A stretch of DNA of 64,000 nt from contig JAEXAY010000021.1 of assembly GCA_023457895.1 (NCBI GenBank), forward strand, positions 1-64,000. The letters are read 5' to 3'. The number at the start of each line of letters is the position of its first letter. Within the stretch, counting starts at the first letter, position 1. Origin of the DNA: Pseudomonadota bacterium. GTDB lineage: Bacteria > Pseudomonadota > Alphaproteobacteria > Sphingomonadales > Sphingomonadaceae. This document shows positions 8,994 through 17,976 of this stretch, one piece after another. Both the position numbers and the translations under genes were made by a program. The notes beneath the pieces were generated by a model. That model ran no database searches, had not been told where the DNA came from, and worked only from the letters and a program-made list of their open reading frames with translations.

Positions 8994-11537
8994 ATGAACT
9001 TACTTCGGATTAAGGCCGGGCTTTCTGCTTCGGCTGCGTTGTTGGCAATGACAGCCAGCCCCGCTTACGCCCAGCAAGAGGGCGCCGAATCGGATGTGCA
9101 GGCGCAAGCACAGCAAAGCGATAATACTATTGTCGTCACCGCCCGCCGAACGGATGAAGACCTGCAAGACGTCCCTTTGTCGGTAGCTGCCTTCTCCTCT
9201 GAGGCGCTTGATCGCAGCACAGTGCAGGAGCTTTCAGACGTTCGAGTTATCGCGCCCGGGCTAAACTTCAATTCCGAGGGCGGTAAGAACACGATCAATG
9301 TTAGTTTGCGCGGATTGGGTCAGCTGCCCGTTGGATTGGCGACACCCGGCGTCGTAACCTATGTTAACAATGTCGCCATACCCAGCCTGGGTTCCAGCAT
9401 TCCAACTTTCGACCTCTCCGATATTCAAGTCCTCAAGGGGCCGCAGGGAACACTTTTCGGCAAGACGACGCTCGGCGGCGCTATCCTTATCAACACGGCG
9501 CCCGCAGTCGATAATTTCGAAGGATATGTACAAGCCACGTATGGCCGTTACGACTATCTCGCCCTCGAGGGCGCGCTGAATATCCCTCTGGTCGATGACA
9601 CAGTCGCGTTACGAGTCGCAGGGCAGATTCGTCGGCAGGACCCGCGCACGCCGGCAATTGATAATCTGCTGGCCGACGCAGGCGCTTACCCAGGGTTCGC
9701 GAATGTTGATGGAGTCCGAGCTGAATATCCTGGTTTTGATGATATCGACCAGAACTCCGCCCGCATTACGCTGTCACTCACTCCGGGCAGCCGCTTAACT
9801 AACACGACAATTTTCGAATATTTCGAAGCAGATGAACTTGCGTCATCTCTCTATGCCTTCGGCCAAGGGCCAGGCTTTGCAATTCTGGGGTTCAGCCCCT
9901 CCGCCGTAGCAAATTTCACGCCGCTCTTTGGCGGGCCGGCTGGTTTCAACCAGTTCCTCGCCAACGGCGTGACGGCACAAGGCGTTTCCGAAGCAAACCC
10001 CCGCGGAGCCTTCGATGGAGGCATCAATGGCGGTCGTGCGTATCGTGAGACAATCGGGGTGGTCAACAGGTTCGAATACGAGTTGACCGACAATCTCACT
10101 TTTCGGAATATCTTTGGTTACAGGGCCACGACCAACGAACAGCTGATCAACACGTCAGGCCTTCCACTGTTGGACAACGGCGGTGTCGATCTCGATCCCC
10201 GGCCTTCTCCGAATGACCTGATTACGCAGCCGCTTATCGTCTATTATGCCGCGCAGCAGTACCGGCGGGATTATCTTGACATCGAAACCCAGATGCTCTG
10301 GGAATCGGACGGCCTCAACGCCATTGTCGGGCTTTATTACAGCGAAGACGGCCCTTCAGGTGAGTCTGGCAGTGCGTTTACCCAGTTCTCGCCGTTCGGC
10401 TTGAACAATTACACCACCGAGCACGTCAAGAACCGGAATATTTCCGTATTCGGCCAGGCAAGTATCGATTTGACCGAAGCGCTTACCTTCACGCTGGGCG
10501 CACGCTACGGGTGGGACAAGCAGGAATTCTGCTATCTACCTGCCAGCCCCGCCGGGCCTCTGGATTACGATGGATGTCTCGCCGACGTTGAAGCATCCAA
10601 CATGCTCCCCACGGCCAATGTCGATGCAAAGAGTGTCGGCAGCACAAAGGACTCCGCGCTAGCCTGGACAATCGGCCTTGATTATCAGGTCAATCCCGAT
10701 CTCCTGGTCTATGTGACCAGTCGGCGCGGTTATCGGCCAAGTATCCTGAACTACCCGACATACGAATCTCCGCAGGCAACTGGCGATCCGACAGCTTGCG
10801 GTGGCTTCCAGTGCGCCGACCTTCGCGGATTTCAGACGGTTGACCAGGAACGCGTAACCGATATCGAGATCGGCGAAAAGCTGGTGTTCGAGTCAGGGAA
10901 CGTACGCGGTCGATTCAACGTGGCGCTCTTTTATTCTTGGTACGACAACGCCATCCAGTTCATTTCGAACAGCAGCATCCCCGCTTTGAACTTTGCGCCT
11001 GACAGATCAGCTGCGGCGTTCATTGCAAATGCTGCAGATTTGAACATTTACGGTGTCGAAGTCGATTTCAGCATCTCGCCGACCCGGAACCTGACGCTTT
11101 CGCTCAATGGTGCATACACCGAAACCGACGTCGCTGAATTGTTGCCTATCGACACCAGCGTTCTGCCGGGCTTCGGATCGTTCACCGAAGATAGCGTGAA
11201 CCGCCTTACGCCAAGGTATTCCGGAACGGCCAGCTTCTCCTGGACTCTGCCGGTTCGCCCGCTGGACGGCGATGTGGTTCTGAATGGCGACTTGTACGTG
11301 ACCGACGATTATGGTGGCCAACAGGGGTTCCAGCTCAAAGGATATGAACTCGCCAATGCGCGGATCGATTGGAACGCCATTGGTGGAACCGGTCTCGACC
11401 TCGGTTTCTACGTAAAGAATGTTTTCAATGCGACCTATCAATCGGGTGTTTCCGTCCTGCTTCCCAACCAGCCGTTCAATTCTCTCTACATCGGACCGCC
11501 GCGGACCTGGGGTGTCGAAGCCCGATATCGCTTTTAA
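8994..11537 (+). CDS. TonB-dependent outer-membrane receptor
   Basis: About 847 aa. The ATG at 8994 is chosen because it begins a signal peptide (MNLLRIKAGLSASAALLAM..SPAYAQ). After cleavage comes a TonB box-like TIVVTARRTDEDLQDVPLSV, a plug domain (about 60-180, with KGPQGTLFGKTTLGGAI) and a 22-strand-type barrel ending in VEARYRF with the usual terminal aromatic residue. It has no FecA-type N-terminal signalling domain. It is the only outer-membrane transporter in the window and probably takes up the hydrophobic substrate (inference). Base composition appears lower in GC than its neighbours. A strong terminator follows. Confidence 0.93.
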   Translation: MNLLRIKAGLSASAALLAMTASPAYAQQEGAESDVQAQAQQSDNTIVVTARRTDEDLQDVPLSVAAFSSEALDRSTVQELSDVRVIAPGLNFNSEGGKNTINVSLRGLGQLPVGLATPGVVTYVNNVAIPSLGSSIPTFDLSDIQVLKGPQGTLFGKTTLGGAILINTAPAVDNFEGYVQATYGRYDYLALEGALNIPLVDDTVALRVAGQIRRQDPRTPAIDNLLADAGAYPGFANVDGVRAEYPGFDDIDQNSARITLSLTPGSRLTNTTIFEYFEADELASSLYAFGQGPGFAILGFSPSAVANFTPLFGGPAGFNQFLANGVTAQGVSEANPRGAFDGGINGGRAYRETIGVVNRFEYELTDNLTFRNIFGYRATTNEQLINTSGLPLLDNGGVDLDPRPSPNDLITQPLIVYYAAQQYRRDYLDIETQMLWESDGLNAIVGLYYSEDGPSGESGSAFTQFSPFGLNNYTTEHVKNRNISVFGQASIDLTEALTFTLGARYGWDKQEFCYLPASPAGPLDYDGCLADVEASNMLPTANVDAKSVGSTKDSALAWTIGLDYQVNPDLLVYVTSRRGYRPSILNYPTYESPQATGDPTACGGFQCADLRGFQTVDQERVTDIEIGEKLVFESGNVRGRFNVALFYSWYDNAIQFISNSSIPALNFAPDRSAAAFIANAADLNIYGVEVDFSISPTRNLTLSLNGAYTETDVAELLPIDTSVLPGFGSFTEDSVNRLTPRYSGTASFSWTLPVRPLDGDVVLNGDLYVTDDYGGQQGFQLKGYELANARIDWNAIGGTGLDLGFYVKNVFNATYQSGVSVLLPNQPFNSLYIGPPRTWGVEARYRF

Positions 11538-11568
11538 TCGCCGAGCGATTTAGCCAAATGAAACGAGG

Positions 11569-11596
11569 AAGGCCGGGCAGCAATGCCCGGCCTTTT
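11569..11596 (+). terminator. Rho-independent terminator after the TonB receptor
   Basis: A perfect 11-bp stem (AAGGCCGGGCA / TGCCCGGCCTT) with a 4-nt loop, ending in TTTT, lies about 30 bp after the receptor stop. Confidence 0.85.
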
Positions 11597-11705
11597 CCAT
11601 CTGCTAGAGGTCGTTGCGACAAACTGATCCAAGCGCCTTGCTTATGCCGAGAGGTTTACCGCTTGTCCTTTGGCCGCGCGCCGGCCCGGTGCAGATGGCT
11701 GGCCC

Positions 11706-11741
11706 AAAAAGAGAGGGCCGGACAACAGCGGTCCGGCCCTC
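11706..11741 (-). terminator. Rho-independent terminator of the large minus operon
   Basis: On the minus strand, an 11-bp perfect stem (GAGGGCCGGAC / GTCCGGCCCTC) is followed by TCTTTTT. It lies about 25 bp beyond the stop of the old-yellow-enzyme-like gene and converges with the receptor terminator. Confidence 0.8.
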
Positions 11742-11766
11742 AACTTTGTTAGCATTATTTGCTGTA

Positions 11767-13422
11767 TCAGAGCGCCATCGCCGCTCTGCGCCCGTCCTTG
11801 ATCGCCTCGTCGGTGGCAAACACGCTCCACCGCGCTTCGCGGGCGTCACCGATGATCTGCACCTCCAGCCCGCTGCCCTGCAAGGCGTGGAAGAGAGCCT
11901 CTTCCGGGGGCTTCGAGGTAATCATGATCGTATTATCGATAGCTTCCAGGAACGTTTCCTCGCCCGTGGCGGTGTGCACCACCTTGACGTTGGCGGGATC
12001 GATCCGGTCGATCCGGGTTAGCGGATGGAACGATACCTTGGGCAGCACGCGCTTCGCCAGCACCTTGTGGAGGCCCAGCTCACTAACCGACATGGCGATG
12101 CCGCTATCGATGGTAACGAGGAAAACCTCCTTGCCCTGATCGGCCAGCAGCTCTGCAATGCCGGGGCCCACTTCGTAGGCGGTGTTGTCATACACGACTA
12201 CGCGCTGGCCCGTTCGCACGTTATCGAGCAGCACGTCTTCCGGCGTCAGCACATGTTCCAGCTCTGCTCCGGCGACACCTTCCAGCTGGTTCTTGCTGAC
12301 CCCGCTGGCAGTATAGCGGGCACCGGTCGCCACGATTACCGCTTGCGCGCCCAATTCTGCCACAAGTTCCGGCGTCGCCTGCGTATTGAGCCGCACATCA
12401 ACGCCCAGCTTCCCGATTTGCAGGGTGAGCCAGCGGATGATGTCGCTGCGATCTTCCAGACCAGGCAGCAGTGCCTGCAAGGTAACGTGGCCGCCAAGCC
12501 TGTCTGACTTTTCCAGCAGCGTGACATGGTGGCCGCGCCGCGCCGCATCGTAGGCGGCCTGCAAGCCTGCCGGGCCGCCGCCCGCGATAACCACGCGCTT
12601 CGGCTCTGCCACGGCGACCGGCTGCGGCAGGTGCTCACTGCCAACTTCGGGGTTGACTGTGCAGCCCACCGGATGGCCAATGCAAGACCGCAGGAAGCAT
12701 CCTTCCAGATCGCCGATGCAGGCGCGGATTTCATCCCTCTGCCCGGTCCGCGACTTGTTCGCCCATTCCGCATCGGCGATCACCGAACGCGCCACGAAAA
12801 CCATGTCGAGCTTGCCTTCCTCGATCAACTGGTCGCCGTAAGCGGCATCGAGGATGCGCCCACCGCTTACTACGGGGATATTCACCACTTCCTTCACCTT
12901 CGCGGCTGCATAGACGTGGGTGCCCTGCTCACCGAGGTAGGAGGACGGGTAATGATAATGCGTCATCTGCGGCTTCTGGCCACGGGCGGTGATGCGCAGC
13001 CAGTCAACCTTGCCACTGTCCGACAGCAATTTGCAGATCGCAAGGCCTTCGCTCAAGCCATCGCCGCCCAGAGTCGTGTCGTCCGCATTCACCGCGATAC
13101 CGATTACGAAATCAGGCCTGCAGCGGGCGCGGATGCCATCGACGATCTCCATAACCACGCGCATCCGGTTTTCGAGGCTGCCGCCGTATTCGTCGCTGCG
13201 CTTATTATAGAGCGGCGACGTAAAGCTCTGCATCCCGGCACCGCCACCAATAGGAAATTCGAACCCGTCCGCTCCGGCTTCTTCTGCGTGCTGAGCCGCA
13301 ACGATGTGCGCTTCGGCGAGAGCTCTGATTTCCTGCACTGTCATGGAGCGCGGCTGGGTATCACTCAAGACTGTATGCGGCGCCGCGCCGGAACCCTGCC
13401 CGGTGCGAGGATCCGGCAGCAT
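11767..13422 (-). pseudogene. NADH:flavin oxidoreductase (OYE/FadH-like), 5'-truncated
   Basis: About 545 aa match the 2,4-dienoyl-CoA reductase/BaiCD-like family. The latter half of the FMN TIM barrel (SDEYGGSLENRMR, VVSGGRI, FVARSVIADAEW) is followed by an FAD/NAD module (VVIAGGGPAGLQAAYDAARRG, VIVATGARY). The first roughly 130 residues of the barrel are absent. The homology begins abruptly near GAAPHTVLSDTQPRSMT, just where the VOC gene breaks off in another frame. In the retained part, the usual H..HGY active-site segment reads FPIGGGAGMQSF. The iron-sulfur motif CIGDLEGC lacks the second of its expected cysteines. It was probably a working gene once; it is now likely inactive unless translated from the fusion start. 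Confidence 0.75.
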
Positions 13423-13669
13423 GGAAGGCGGAGACAGCTTGCCTGTCAGGCGCCTTGAAGCCGATCGTCACACCATTTCCGGGCAAGGCACCTTCGCCGT
13501 CTATCGGTCGCAGGACCAGGAATTCCGCCGCCCGATCGCCATAGGCCAGTCCTTGATCGAGGAAGTCCCCCAGCCGCCTGATGCCGAGCGGCGCGAGGCA
13601 GGCATCGTAAAACTCACCCGATCTCTCGACATCATTGGTGCCGACGCAATTGTGCGTGAAGATGCCCAT
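13361..13669 (-). pseudogene. VOC/glyoxalase-family protein, 3'-truncated
   Basis: The start (GIFTHNCVGTNDVERSGEFYDACLAPLGIRRL) and the strand VLRPIDGEGALPGNGVTIGFKAPDRQAVSAFHAA are typical of small VOC proteins of about 125 aa. After about residue 78 the similarity stops and the reading frame runs out over the old-yellow-enzyme segment. The start overlaps the stop of the MFS gene (ATGA), so it was translationally coupled. A deletion that removed the VOC 3' part and the OYE 5' part explains both truncations. Confidence 0.75.
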
Positions 13670-14979
13670 CAGGTGGCTCGCGCGCTGCCCGTTATCCGCA
13701 CCAGCAGGATGGCAATGATCGAGATCGCGGAGCCGATCGAGATGATCAGCGAAACCGTGGCCACATCAAGGCCGCGAGCGAACAGGATTCCAGCCAGCGC
13801 AGGCCCCATGGCTGCCCCTGCCCGGCCAAAGCCGATGCCGAACCCCGTGCCGGTGGCGCGCACATGCGGCGGAAATGCCATGGCCAGCAAGGCATAGAAC
13901 CCGACCGCCGCCGCATTGGAGAAGAAGGCCGTAACCCCGGCGATCCAGCCGAGCATGGCCACATCCTCGGGAGCGCGCCCAAACACGTTGAGCATAACGA
14001 AGGCACCGGCAAGCGCGATGACCGTGGCCTTCTTGATCCCGATCTTCAGCGCAATCACACCCAGCAATCCGCCGCCTATCGCGCCGCCCAGCATCGCCTT
14101 GGTCAGCACATCACCGCCTGCGGCAGGGTCAAACCCCATGTCGACCACAAGCTTGGGTATCCATTTCACGAAGTAGTAGTAAGCCGTGACGTGCGTGAGG
14201 TAGGCGATCGTCAGAAGCACCGTGCGCGAAAGAAGCGGCGGCTTGAAGATATCGCAAAGCGATCCTCGCTGCTCTTGGCTAACCGCTTCAGGCAGGGCTT
14301 CGGCCTGTGACAGACCGAACCTGTGTAGAGTCTTGTTGATCCGTTGCAGGGCGCCGGGTGGACGCCGGTCGGCCAGCCAGTCGGGCGTTTCCGGGATTAG
14401 CCAGTAGGCCAGCGGGATGGCCGCAATGGTCAGACCCGCGCCCAGATAGAAAACTCCGCGCCAATCGCCCGCATCCAGCACGCTTGCAGCCATCATCCCG
14501 CCGAAGAATGCACCCAGCGGATAGCCTGTCACCATCAGCGGCAGCACGAGGCTGCGATAGCGCGCGTTCGAGAATTCGGCGACGGTGGCATTCAGCGCGG
14601 CCAGCATGCCGCCGATGCCAAGCCCTGTCAGCAGTCGCCATGCGGAAAGCTGTTCAACTCCCGTGGCGCTTGGCACCATCAGCATGCCGATGCCCATTAC
14701 CGAAAGACAACCAAGGATGGTGGGGCGCCGGCCAAACCTGTCGGCCATGCCGCCCAACAGGATCGAGCCGACGGCCATGCCGATCAGTTCCATCGAAAGC
14801 ACCCAGCCCAGCACATCCTGCGGAACCTGCCATTCCTCGGCAATGCCCGGAGCGGCAAAACTGATCGACATTACATCGAAACCATCCAGCGCATTGAGCA
14901 GGATCGTCATGCCAAGCGCGGCGATCTGCCATCCGCCCAGCTTGCCTTCATCGATGATTTCGCGCGGCGTGCTCGCCAT
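13669..14979 (-). CDS. MFS transporter, aromatic acid:H+ symporter (AAHS) type
   Basis: About 436 aa with 12 predicted membrane segments. The AAHS-type start has LDGFDVMSISFAAPGI with the charged residue in TM1. Loop motif GGMADRFGRRPTI lies between TM2 and TM3, and PETPDWLADRRPPGAL is in the central loop. The ATG at 14979 is used because the upstream extension is not family-like. It lies downstream of the P450 in the same minus transcript and probably moves an acidic substrate or intermediate across the inner membrane (inference). Confidence 0.88.
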   Translation of the reverse strand: MASTPREIIDEGKLGGWQIAALGMTILLNALDGFDVMSISFAAPGIAEEWQVPQDVLGWVLSMELIGMAVGSILLGGMADRFGRRPTILGCLSVMGIGMLMVPSATGVEQLSAWRLLTGLGIGGMLAALNATVAEFSNARYRSLVLPLMVTGYPLGAFFGGMMAASVLDAGDWRGVFYLGAGLTIAAIPLAYWLIPETPDWLADRRPPGALQRINKTLHRFGLSQAEALPEAVSQEQRGSLCDIFKPPLLSRTVLLTIAYLTHVTAYYYFVKWIPKLVVDMGFDPAAGGDVLTKAMLGGAIGGGLLGVIALKIGIKKATVIALAGAFVMLNVFGRAPEDVAMLGWIAGVTAFFSNAAAVGFYALLAMAFPPHVRATGTGFGIGFGRAGAAMGPALAGILFARGLDVATVSLIISIGSAISIIAILLVRITGSARAT

Positions 14980-15164
14980 TGTTCTGTTTCTCCGCCCGTT
15001 CCGACAACCTTGCCCATGCACGCCGCAAGGGCGGCTGCGGTTTCCCAACCCGGAACCCCGGCATTGCGGTTATCGCATTGCTGGATTCAGGGCCAGACCG
15101 TTTTGGCAGGATCACGGCAGGAGAAGCCTGTCTTTGGTCAGACCCGGAGCAACCTCAGGCGCTG

Positions 15165-16391
15165 TCAGGCATCCCAAACCAGCGGCAGGCTGAGCGGCTG
15201 GATCATACCGAGGTGGAATTCCATTTCCGCCCCCGGCGCCAGCCGGAACTGTGGCACCTCGGCCAGGAAGCGCTGGATTGCAAAATTCATCTCTCGCCGC
15301 GCCAGGTGCAGGCCAAGACACAGGTGCGGGCCGGTGGCAAAGCTGACGTGCTGCGGCTTGCGGTTCAGCCGCACTTCTTCCGGGTGTTCCCATGCGGCTG
15401 GGTCACGCCCGGCCAATGTGGTGGACATGATCACCTTGTCGCCCGGCATCATCGTGACGCCGTTCACTTCAACCGGGTTCGCAACCGTCCTGAAGGTGCT
15501 GACAGCTGCATAGGCGCGCAGCATTTCCTCGATGGCATCGGGGATCAGCGAAGGGTCGGCGCGCAGCCTGGCCTGGTCATCCGGATGGGTCGCCAGGTGC
15601 CAGAACTGCAAGCCAAGATTGCTCGAAACCGTATCCAGCCCGCCAATGAACAGGTTGAAGGCAAAGCCTAGAACCTCGTCGTCGGTCATCTTGCAGCCAT
15701 CCACCTCGGCATTGACGCCGAAGGTCAACAGGTCCTCGCGCGGATTGCGCTTCCGGTCGTCGATCTCGGCGCGCAGATATTTGATCACCTCCCGTGTGGC
15801 AGCCGCAATCGTTTCAAGGTCGTGGCCGTGCAGCAGGTCTGTCTCCCAGGCCATGAACTGATCGGTCATCTCCTGCGGCAGGCCGATAAGATCGAGGATA
15901 ACCTTGATCGGGAATTCGAAGGCAAATTCGCTCATGAATTCGCACTGGCCGCGATCCTTGAACCGGTCGATGTAATGGTTCGCATAATTCGCCACCTTGT
16001 CTTCCAGCGAACGCACCGCCTTGGGCGTGAACAGCGGGAAGATCATCGCCCGATAGCGACCATGCTGCGGCGGATCGAGTTCGGCGGGCACAAGGTTCCA
16101 GTTGCCTCCGCTGAGCATGGCGAAAGGCGCAAACCCCTTGTTGAGGAAGTTCACATTGTCCTTGTAGATCGCCGAAAGGTAATCGAAGCGCCGCACGATC
16201 CATGCCGGCTGTCCGCCGGGATAGGCATCGCGGGTATAAAAGACCTCCGGCGTTTCCCGCAGCAGCGCATCGACCAGGTCAACATAGGGATTGCCCTTGT
16301 AGGTTGTGCCAAACTGGAAGGGCCAGTCTGTGATAAGGTCTTCGGGCACGTGGGCCGGAATGGTCCGGTCGATATCGATCACAAGAGACAT
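15165..16391 (-). CDS. cytochrome P450
   Basis: A 408-aa soluble bacterial P450. The I-helix is FIGGLDTVSSN, the K-helix ExxR is EEMLR, and the heme loop FATGPHLCLGLHLARRE carries the thiolate cysteine. PAELDPPQHGRYR is typical of the C-helix region of class I enzymes. It needs a ferredoxin; the only one in the window is at 42515, and no ferredoxin reductase gene is visible. It is co-oriented with the Rieske oxygenase and HsaA-like genes. It would hydroxylate an unactivated carbon of the substrate; regiochemistry is not predictable. The second P450 (23770) is of the same general group but clearly distinct. Confidence 0.94.
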   Translation of the reverse strand: MSLVIDIDRTIPAHVPEDLITDWPFQFGTTYKGNPYVDLVDALLRETPEVFYTRDAYPGGQPAWIVRRFDYLSAIYKDNVNFLNKGFAPFAMLSGGNWNLVPAELDPPQHGRYRAMIFPLFTPKAVRSLEDKVANYANHYIDRFKDRGQCEFMSEFAFEFPIKVILDLIGLPQEMTDQFMAWETDLLHGHDLETIAAATREVIKYLRAEIDDRKRNPREDLLTFGVNAEVDGCKMTDDEVLGFAFNLFIGGLDTVSSNLGLQFWHLATHPDDQARLRADPSLIPDAIEEMLRAYAAVSTFRTVANPVEVNGVTMMPGDKVIMSTTLAGRDPAAWEHPEEVRLNRKPQHVSFATGPHLCLGLHLARREMNFAIQRFLAEVPQFRLAPGAEMEFHLGMIQPLSLPLVWDA

Positions 16392-16420
16392 GAGTCTTCT
16401 CTTCCAATCAGCAGTCTGAG

Positions 16421-16516
16421 TTAAAGGAAGATCGCGAAGTTGGGCATGCCCAGCACGACCTGATCGACCAGGATGGACCGGCGCGCCAGCTGGAAGCCAT
16501 TGGCCGTCAGGGACAT
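16421..16516 (-). CDS. possible 31-aa small protein
   Basis: A short frame between the Rieske oxygenase and P450 genes begins MSLTANGFQLARRS and ends LGMPNFAIFL. A good GAGAGGAAAG ribosome-binding site lies 6 bp before its ATG. Nothing in it is recognisable. It could be a real small protein, a leader peptide or the remnant of a deleted gene. Confidence 0.3.
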   Translation of the reverse strand: MSLTANGFQLARRSILVDQVVLGMPNFAIFL

Positions 16517-16554
16517 CGGATCTTTCCTCTCGTTGTTTGGTGGTGGGGCGCGCT

Positions 16555-17934
16555 TCAGGCCGATGCGGTCATCAGCTTGTGGTAGGCCAGCCACCATTCC
16601 CATTGCGCATCGTCCTTGCCGAACCCTTCGTAGACCTTGGCCTTGTCTGGCCAGTCTGCCGGACGGTTCTCACCCAGGATGGCCTGGTACTTGAGCGTTT
16701 CGGTACGCCCGATCACGCCGCGTGCGGATTCCGTCATGTGCGGCCAGGTGTCGCTGTCATCCTGTTCGATAATGCCCGAGGTGCCCGTGCCGTGCGTGGC
16801 GGCGGCGCGCATCATTTCCTTCACTTTGTCGGGCGTGCCGCGCTCGGCAAAGTAGTAGGTCGTCCATTCGAAATGGTGCGGCCCCTTGGGCATGATCGTG
16901 TGCAGCACCAGTGCCGCGCCCAGCGTTCCGTCACGCAGCGGGCTGTAGATGAAATGGATGTTCATGTTGGGGAACATCCCGCCAACCACGGGCGGTGCCT
17001 TGGCCAGCACATGCAGTTGCTCTGCCGACATGTTCTTCTTCAGCTCGGGCAACAGTTCCGGCGTAATGCCCGGCGGGGGGAACGCCTCCAGCCGCTGCTC
17101 CGGGGTGAGGTCGCCCTTGCCGTGTGCCAGCGACCAGCTGGTATCGGCAGGGATACACCGCAATGAGTGGCCATTACCCGACAGGTTGATGCCGTACATG
17201 GCGGGCGCGCTTTCGTGCTCCGTATCGCTTTCGCCGCCCATCGCGCCGATATCGATCACCGATCCATGCAGAGTCAGGGTGTGGAAACCGTCGCAGGCCG
17301 ATTGTTCGCCTGCCGTCTTCCAGTTGGCGTCGATCGTCAGCCGCTGCGGCGGACCAAGGACTTCAAGGCCATTGTCGGTCCGGTCGAACAGCATATCGAA
17401 ATAGAACTTCATGTCGCCCAGCCATTCCTCAAGGTCGGGGCCGTCATGGTTCCAGGTGGCGAAAATCAGTCCGCCGTATACCTGCACTCGCGCTTTCTTC
17501 AGGCCAAGTTGCTCCTTGGTCTTGATATTGCCGTGCATCTGTTCGCGTTCCACCGGCGCTCCGATGAAGCTGCCATCGGGGCGGAAGGCCCAGCCGTGAT
17601 AGATGCACTTGTGCACCCGCGCGTTGCCGGAATCGGCCAGGCAGACGTGCATGGCGCGGTGCGGGCAGACATTGAGCGAGACGTGCACCTGACCATCGGC
17701 GGCGCGCGCCACAATCACCTGGTCTTCGCCCATCAGGCGCACGACATAATCGCCCGTGTTGGGTATTTCGCTGTCGTGGCCGATCATCAGCCAGGCCATG
17801 GCGAAGATATGCTCCAGCTCCAGCTCGTAAAGCTGTTCGTCATGCAGGGCGGCAACCGAAGCCTCGCGGTTCTCGACATCGATGAACTGCGACATGGCCT
17901 GCTTCAGATAGGCATCGCGGGCTTCCATCTTCAT
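16555..17934 (-). CDS. Rieske aromatic-ring-hydroxylating oxygenase, alpha subunit
   Basis: A 459-aa complete Rieske oxygenase. The [2Fe-2S] ligands are in CPHRA and CIYHGWAF. The mononuclear iron site follows NWKTAGEQSACDGFHTLTLH, supplying the Asp and two His of the facial triad. It lies between the HsaA-like flavoprotein and the P450. No small beta subunit, ferredoxin or reductase is adjacent. It probably hydroxylates a ring of the substrate (inference). Unlike the pair at 45056-47075, both metal centres are in one chain. Confidence 0.93.
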   Translation of the reverse strand: MKMEARDAYLKQAMSQFIDVENREASVAALHDEQLYELELEHIFAMAWLMIGHDSEIPNTGDYVVRLMGEDQVIVARAADGQVHVSLNVCPHRAMHVCLADSGNARVHKCIYHGWAFRPDGSFIGAPVEREQMHGNIKTKEQLGLKKARVQVYGGLIFATWNHDGPDLEEWLGDMKFYFDMLFDRTDNGLEVLGPPQRLTIDANWKTAGEQSACDGFHTLTLHGSVIDIGAMGGESDTEHESAPAMYGINLSGNGHSLRCIPADTSWSLAHGKGDLTPEQRLEAFPPPGITPELLPELKKNMSAEQLHVLAKAPPVVGGMFPNMNIHFIYSPLRDGTLGAALVLHTIMPKGPHHFEWTTYYFAERGTPDKVKEMMRAAATHGTGTSGIIEQDDSDTWPHMTESARGVIGRTETLKYQAILGENRPADWPDKAKVYEGFGKDDAQWEWWLAYHKLMTASA

Positions 17935-17976
17935 GGGTCAAATCCTCTTTGGTGATCTGTGGTTCTTGATCGGGGG

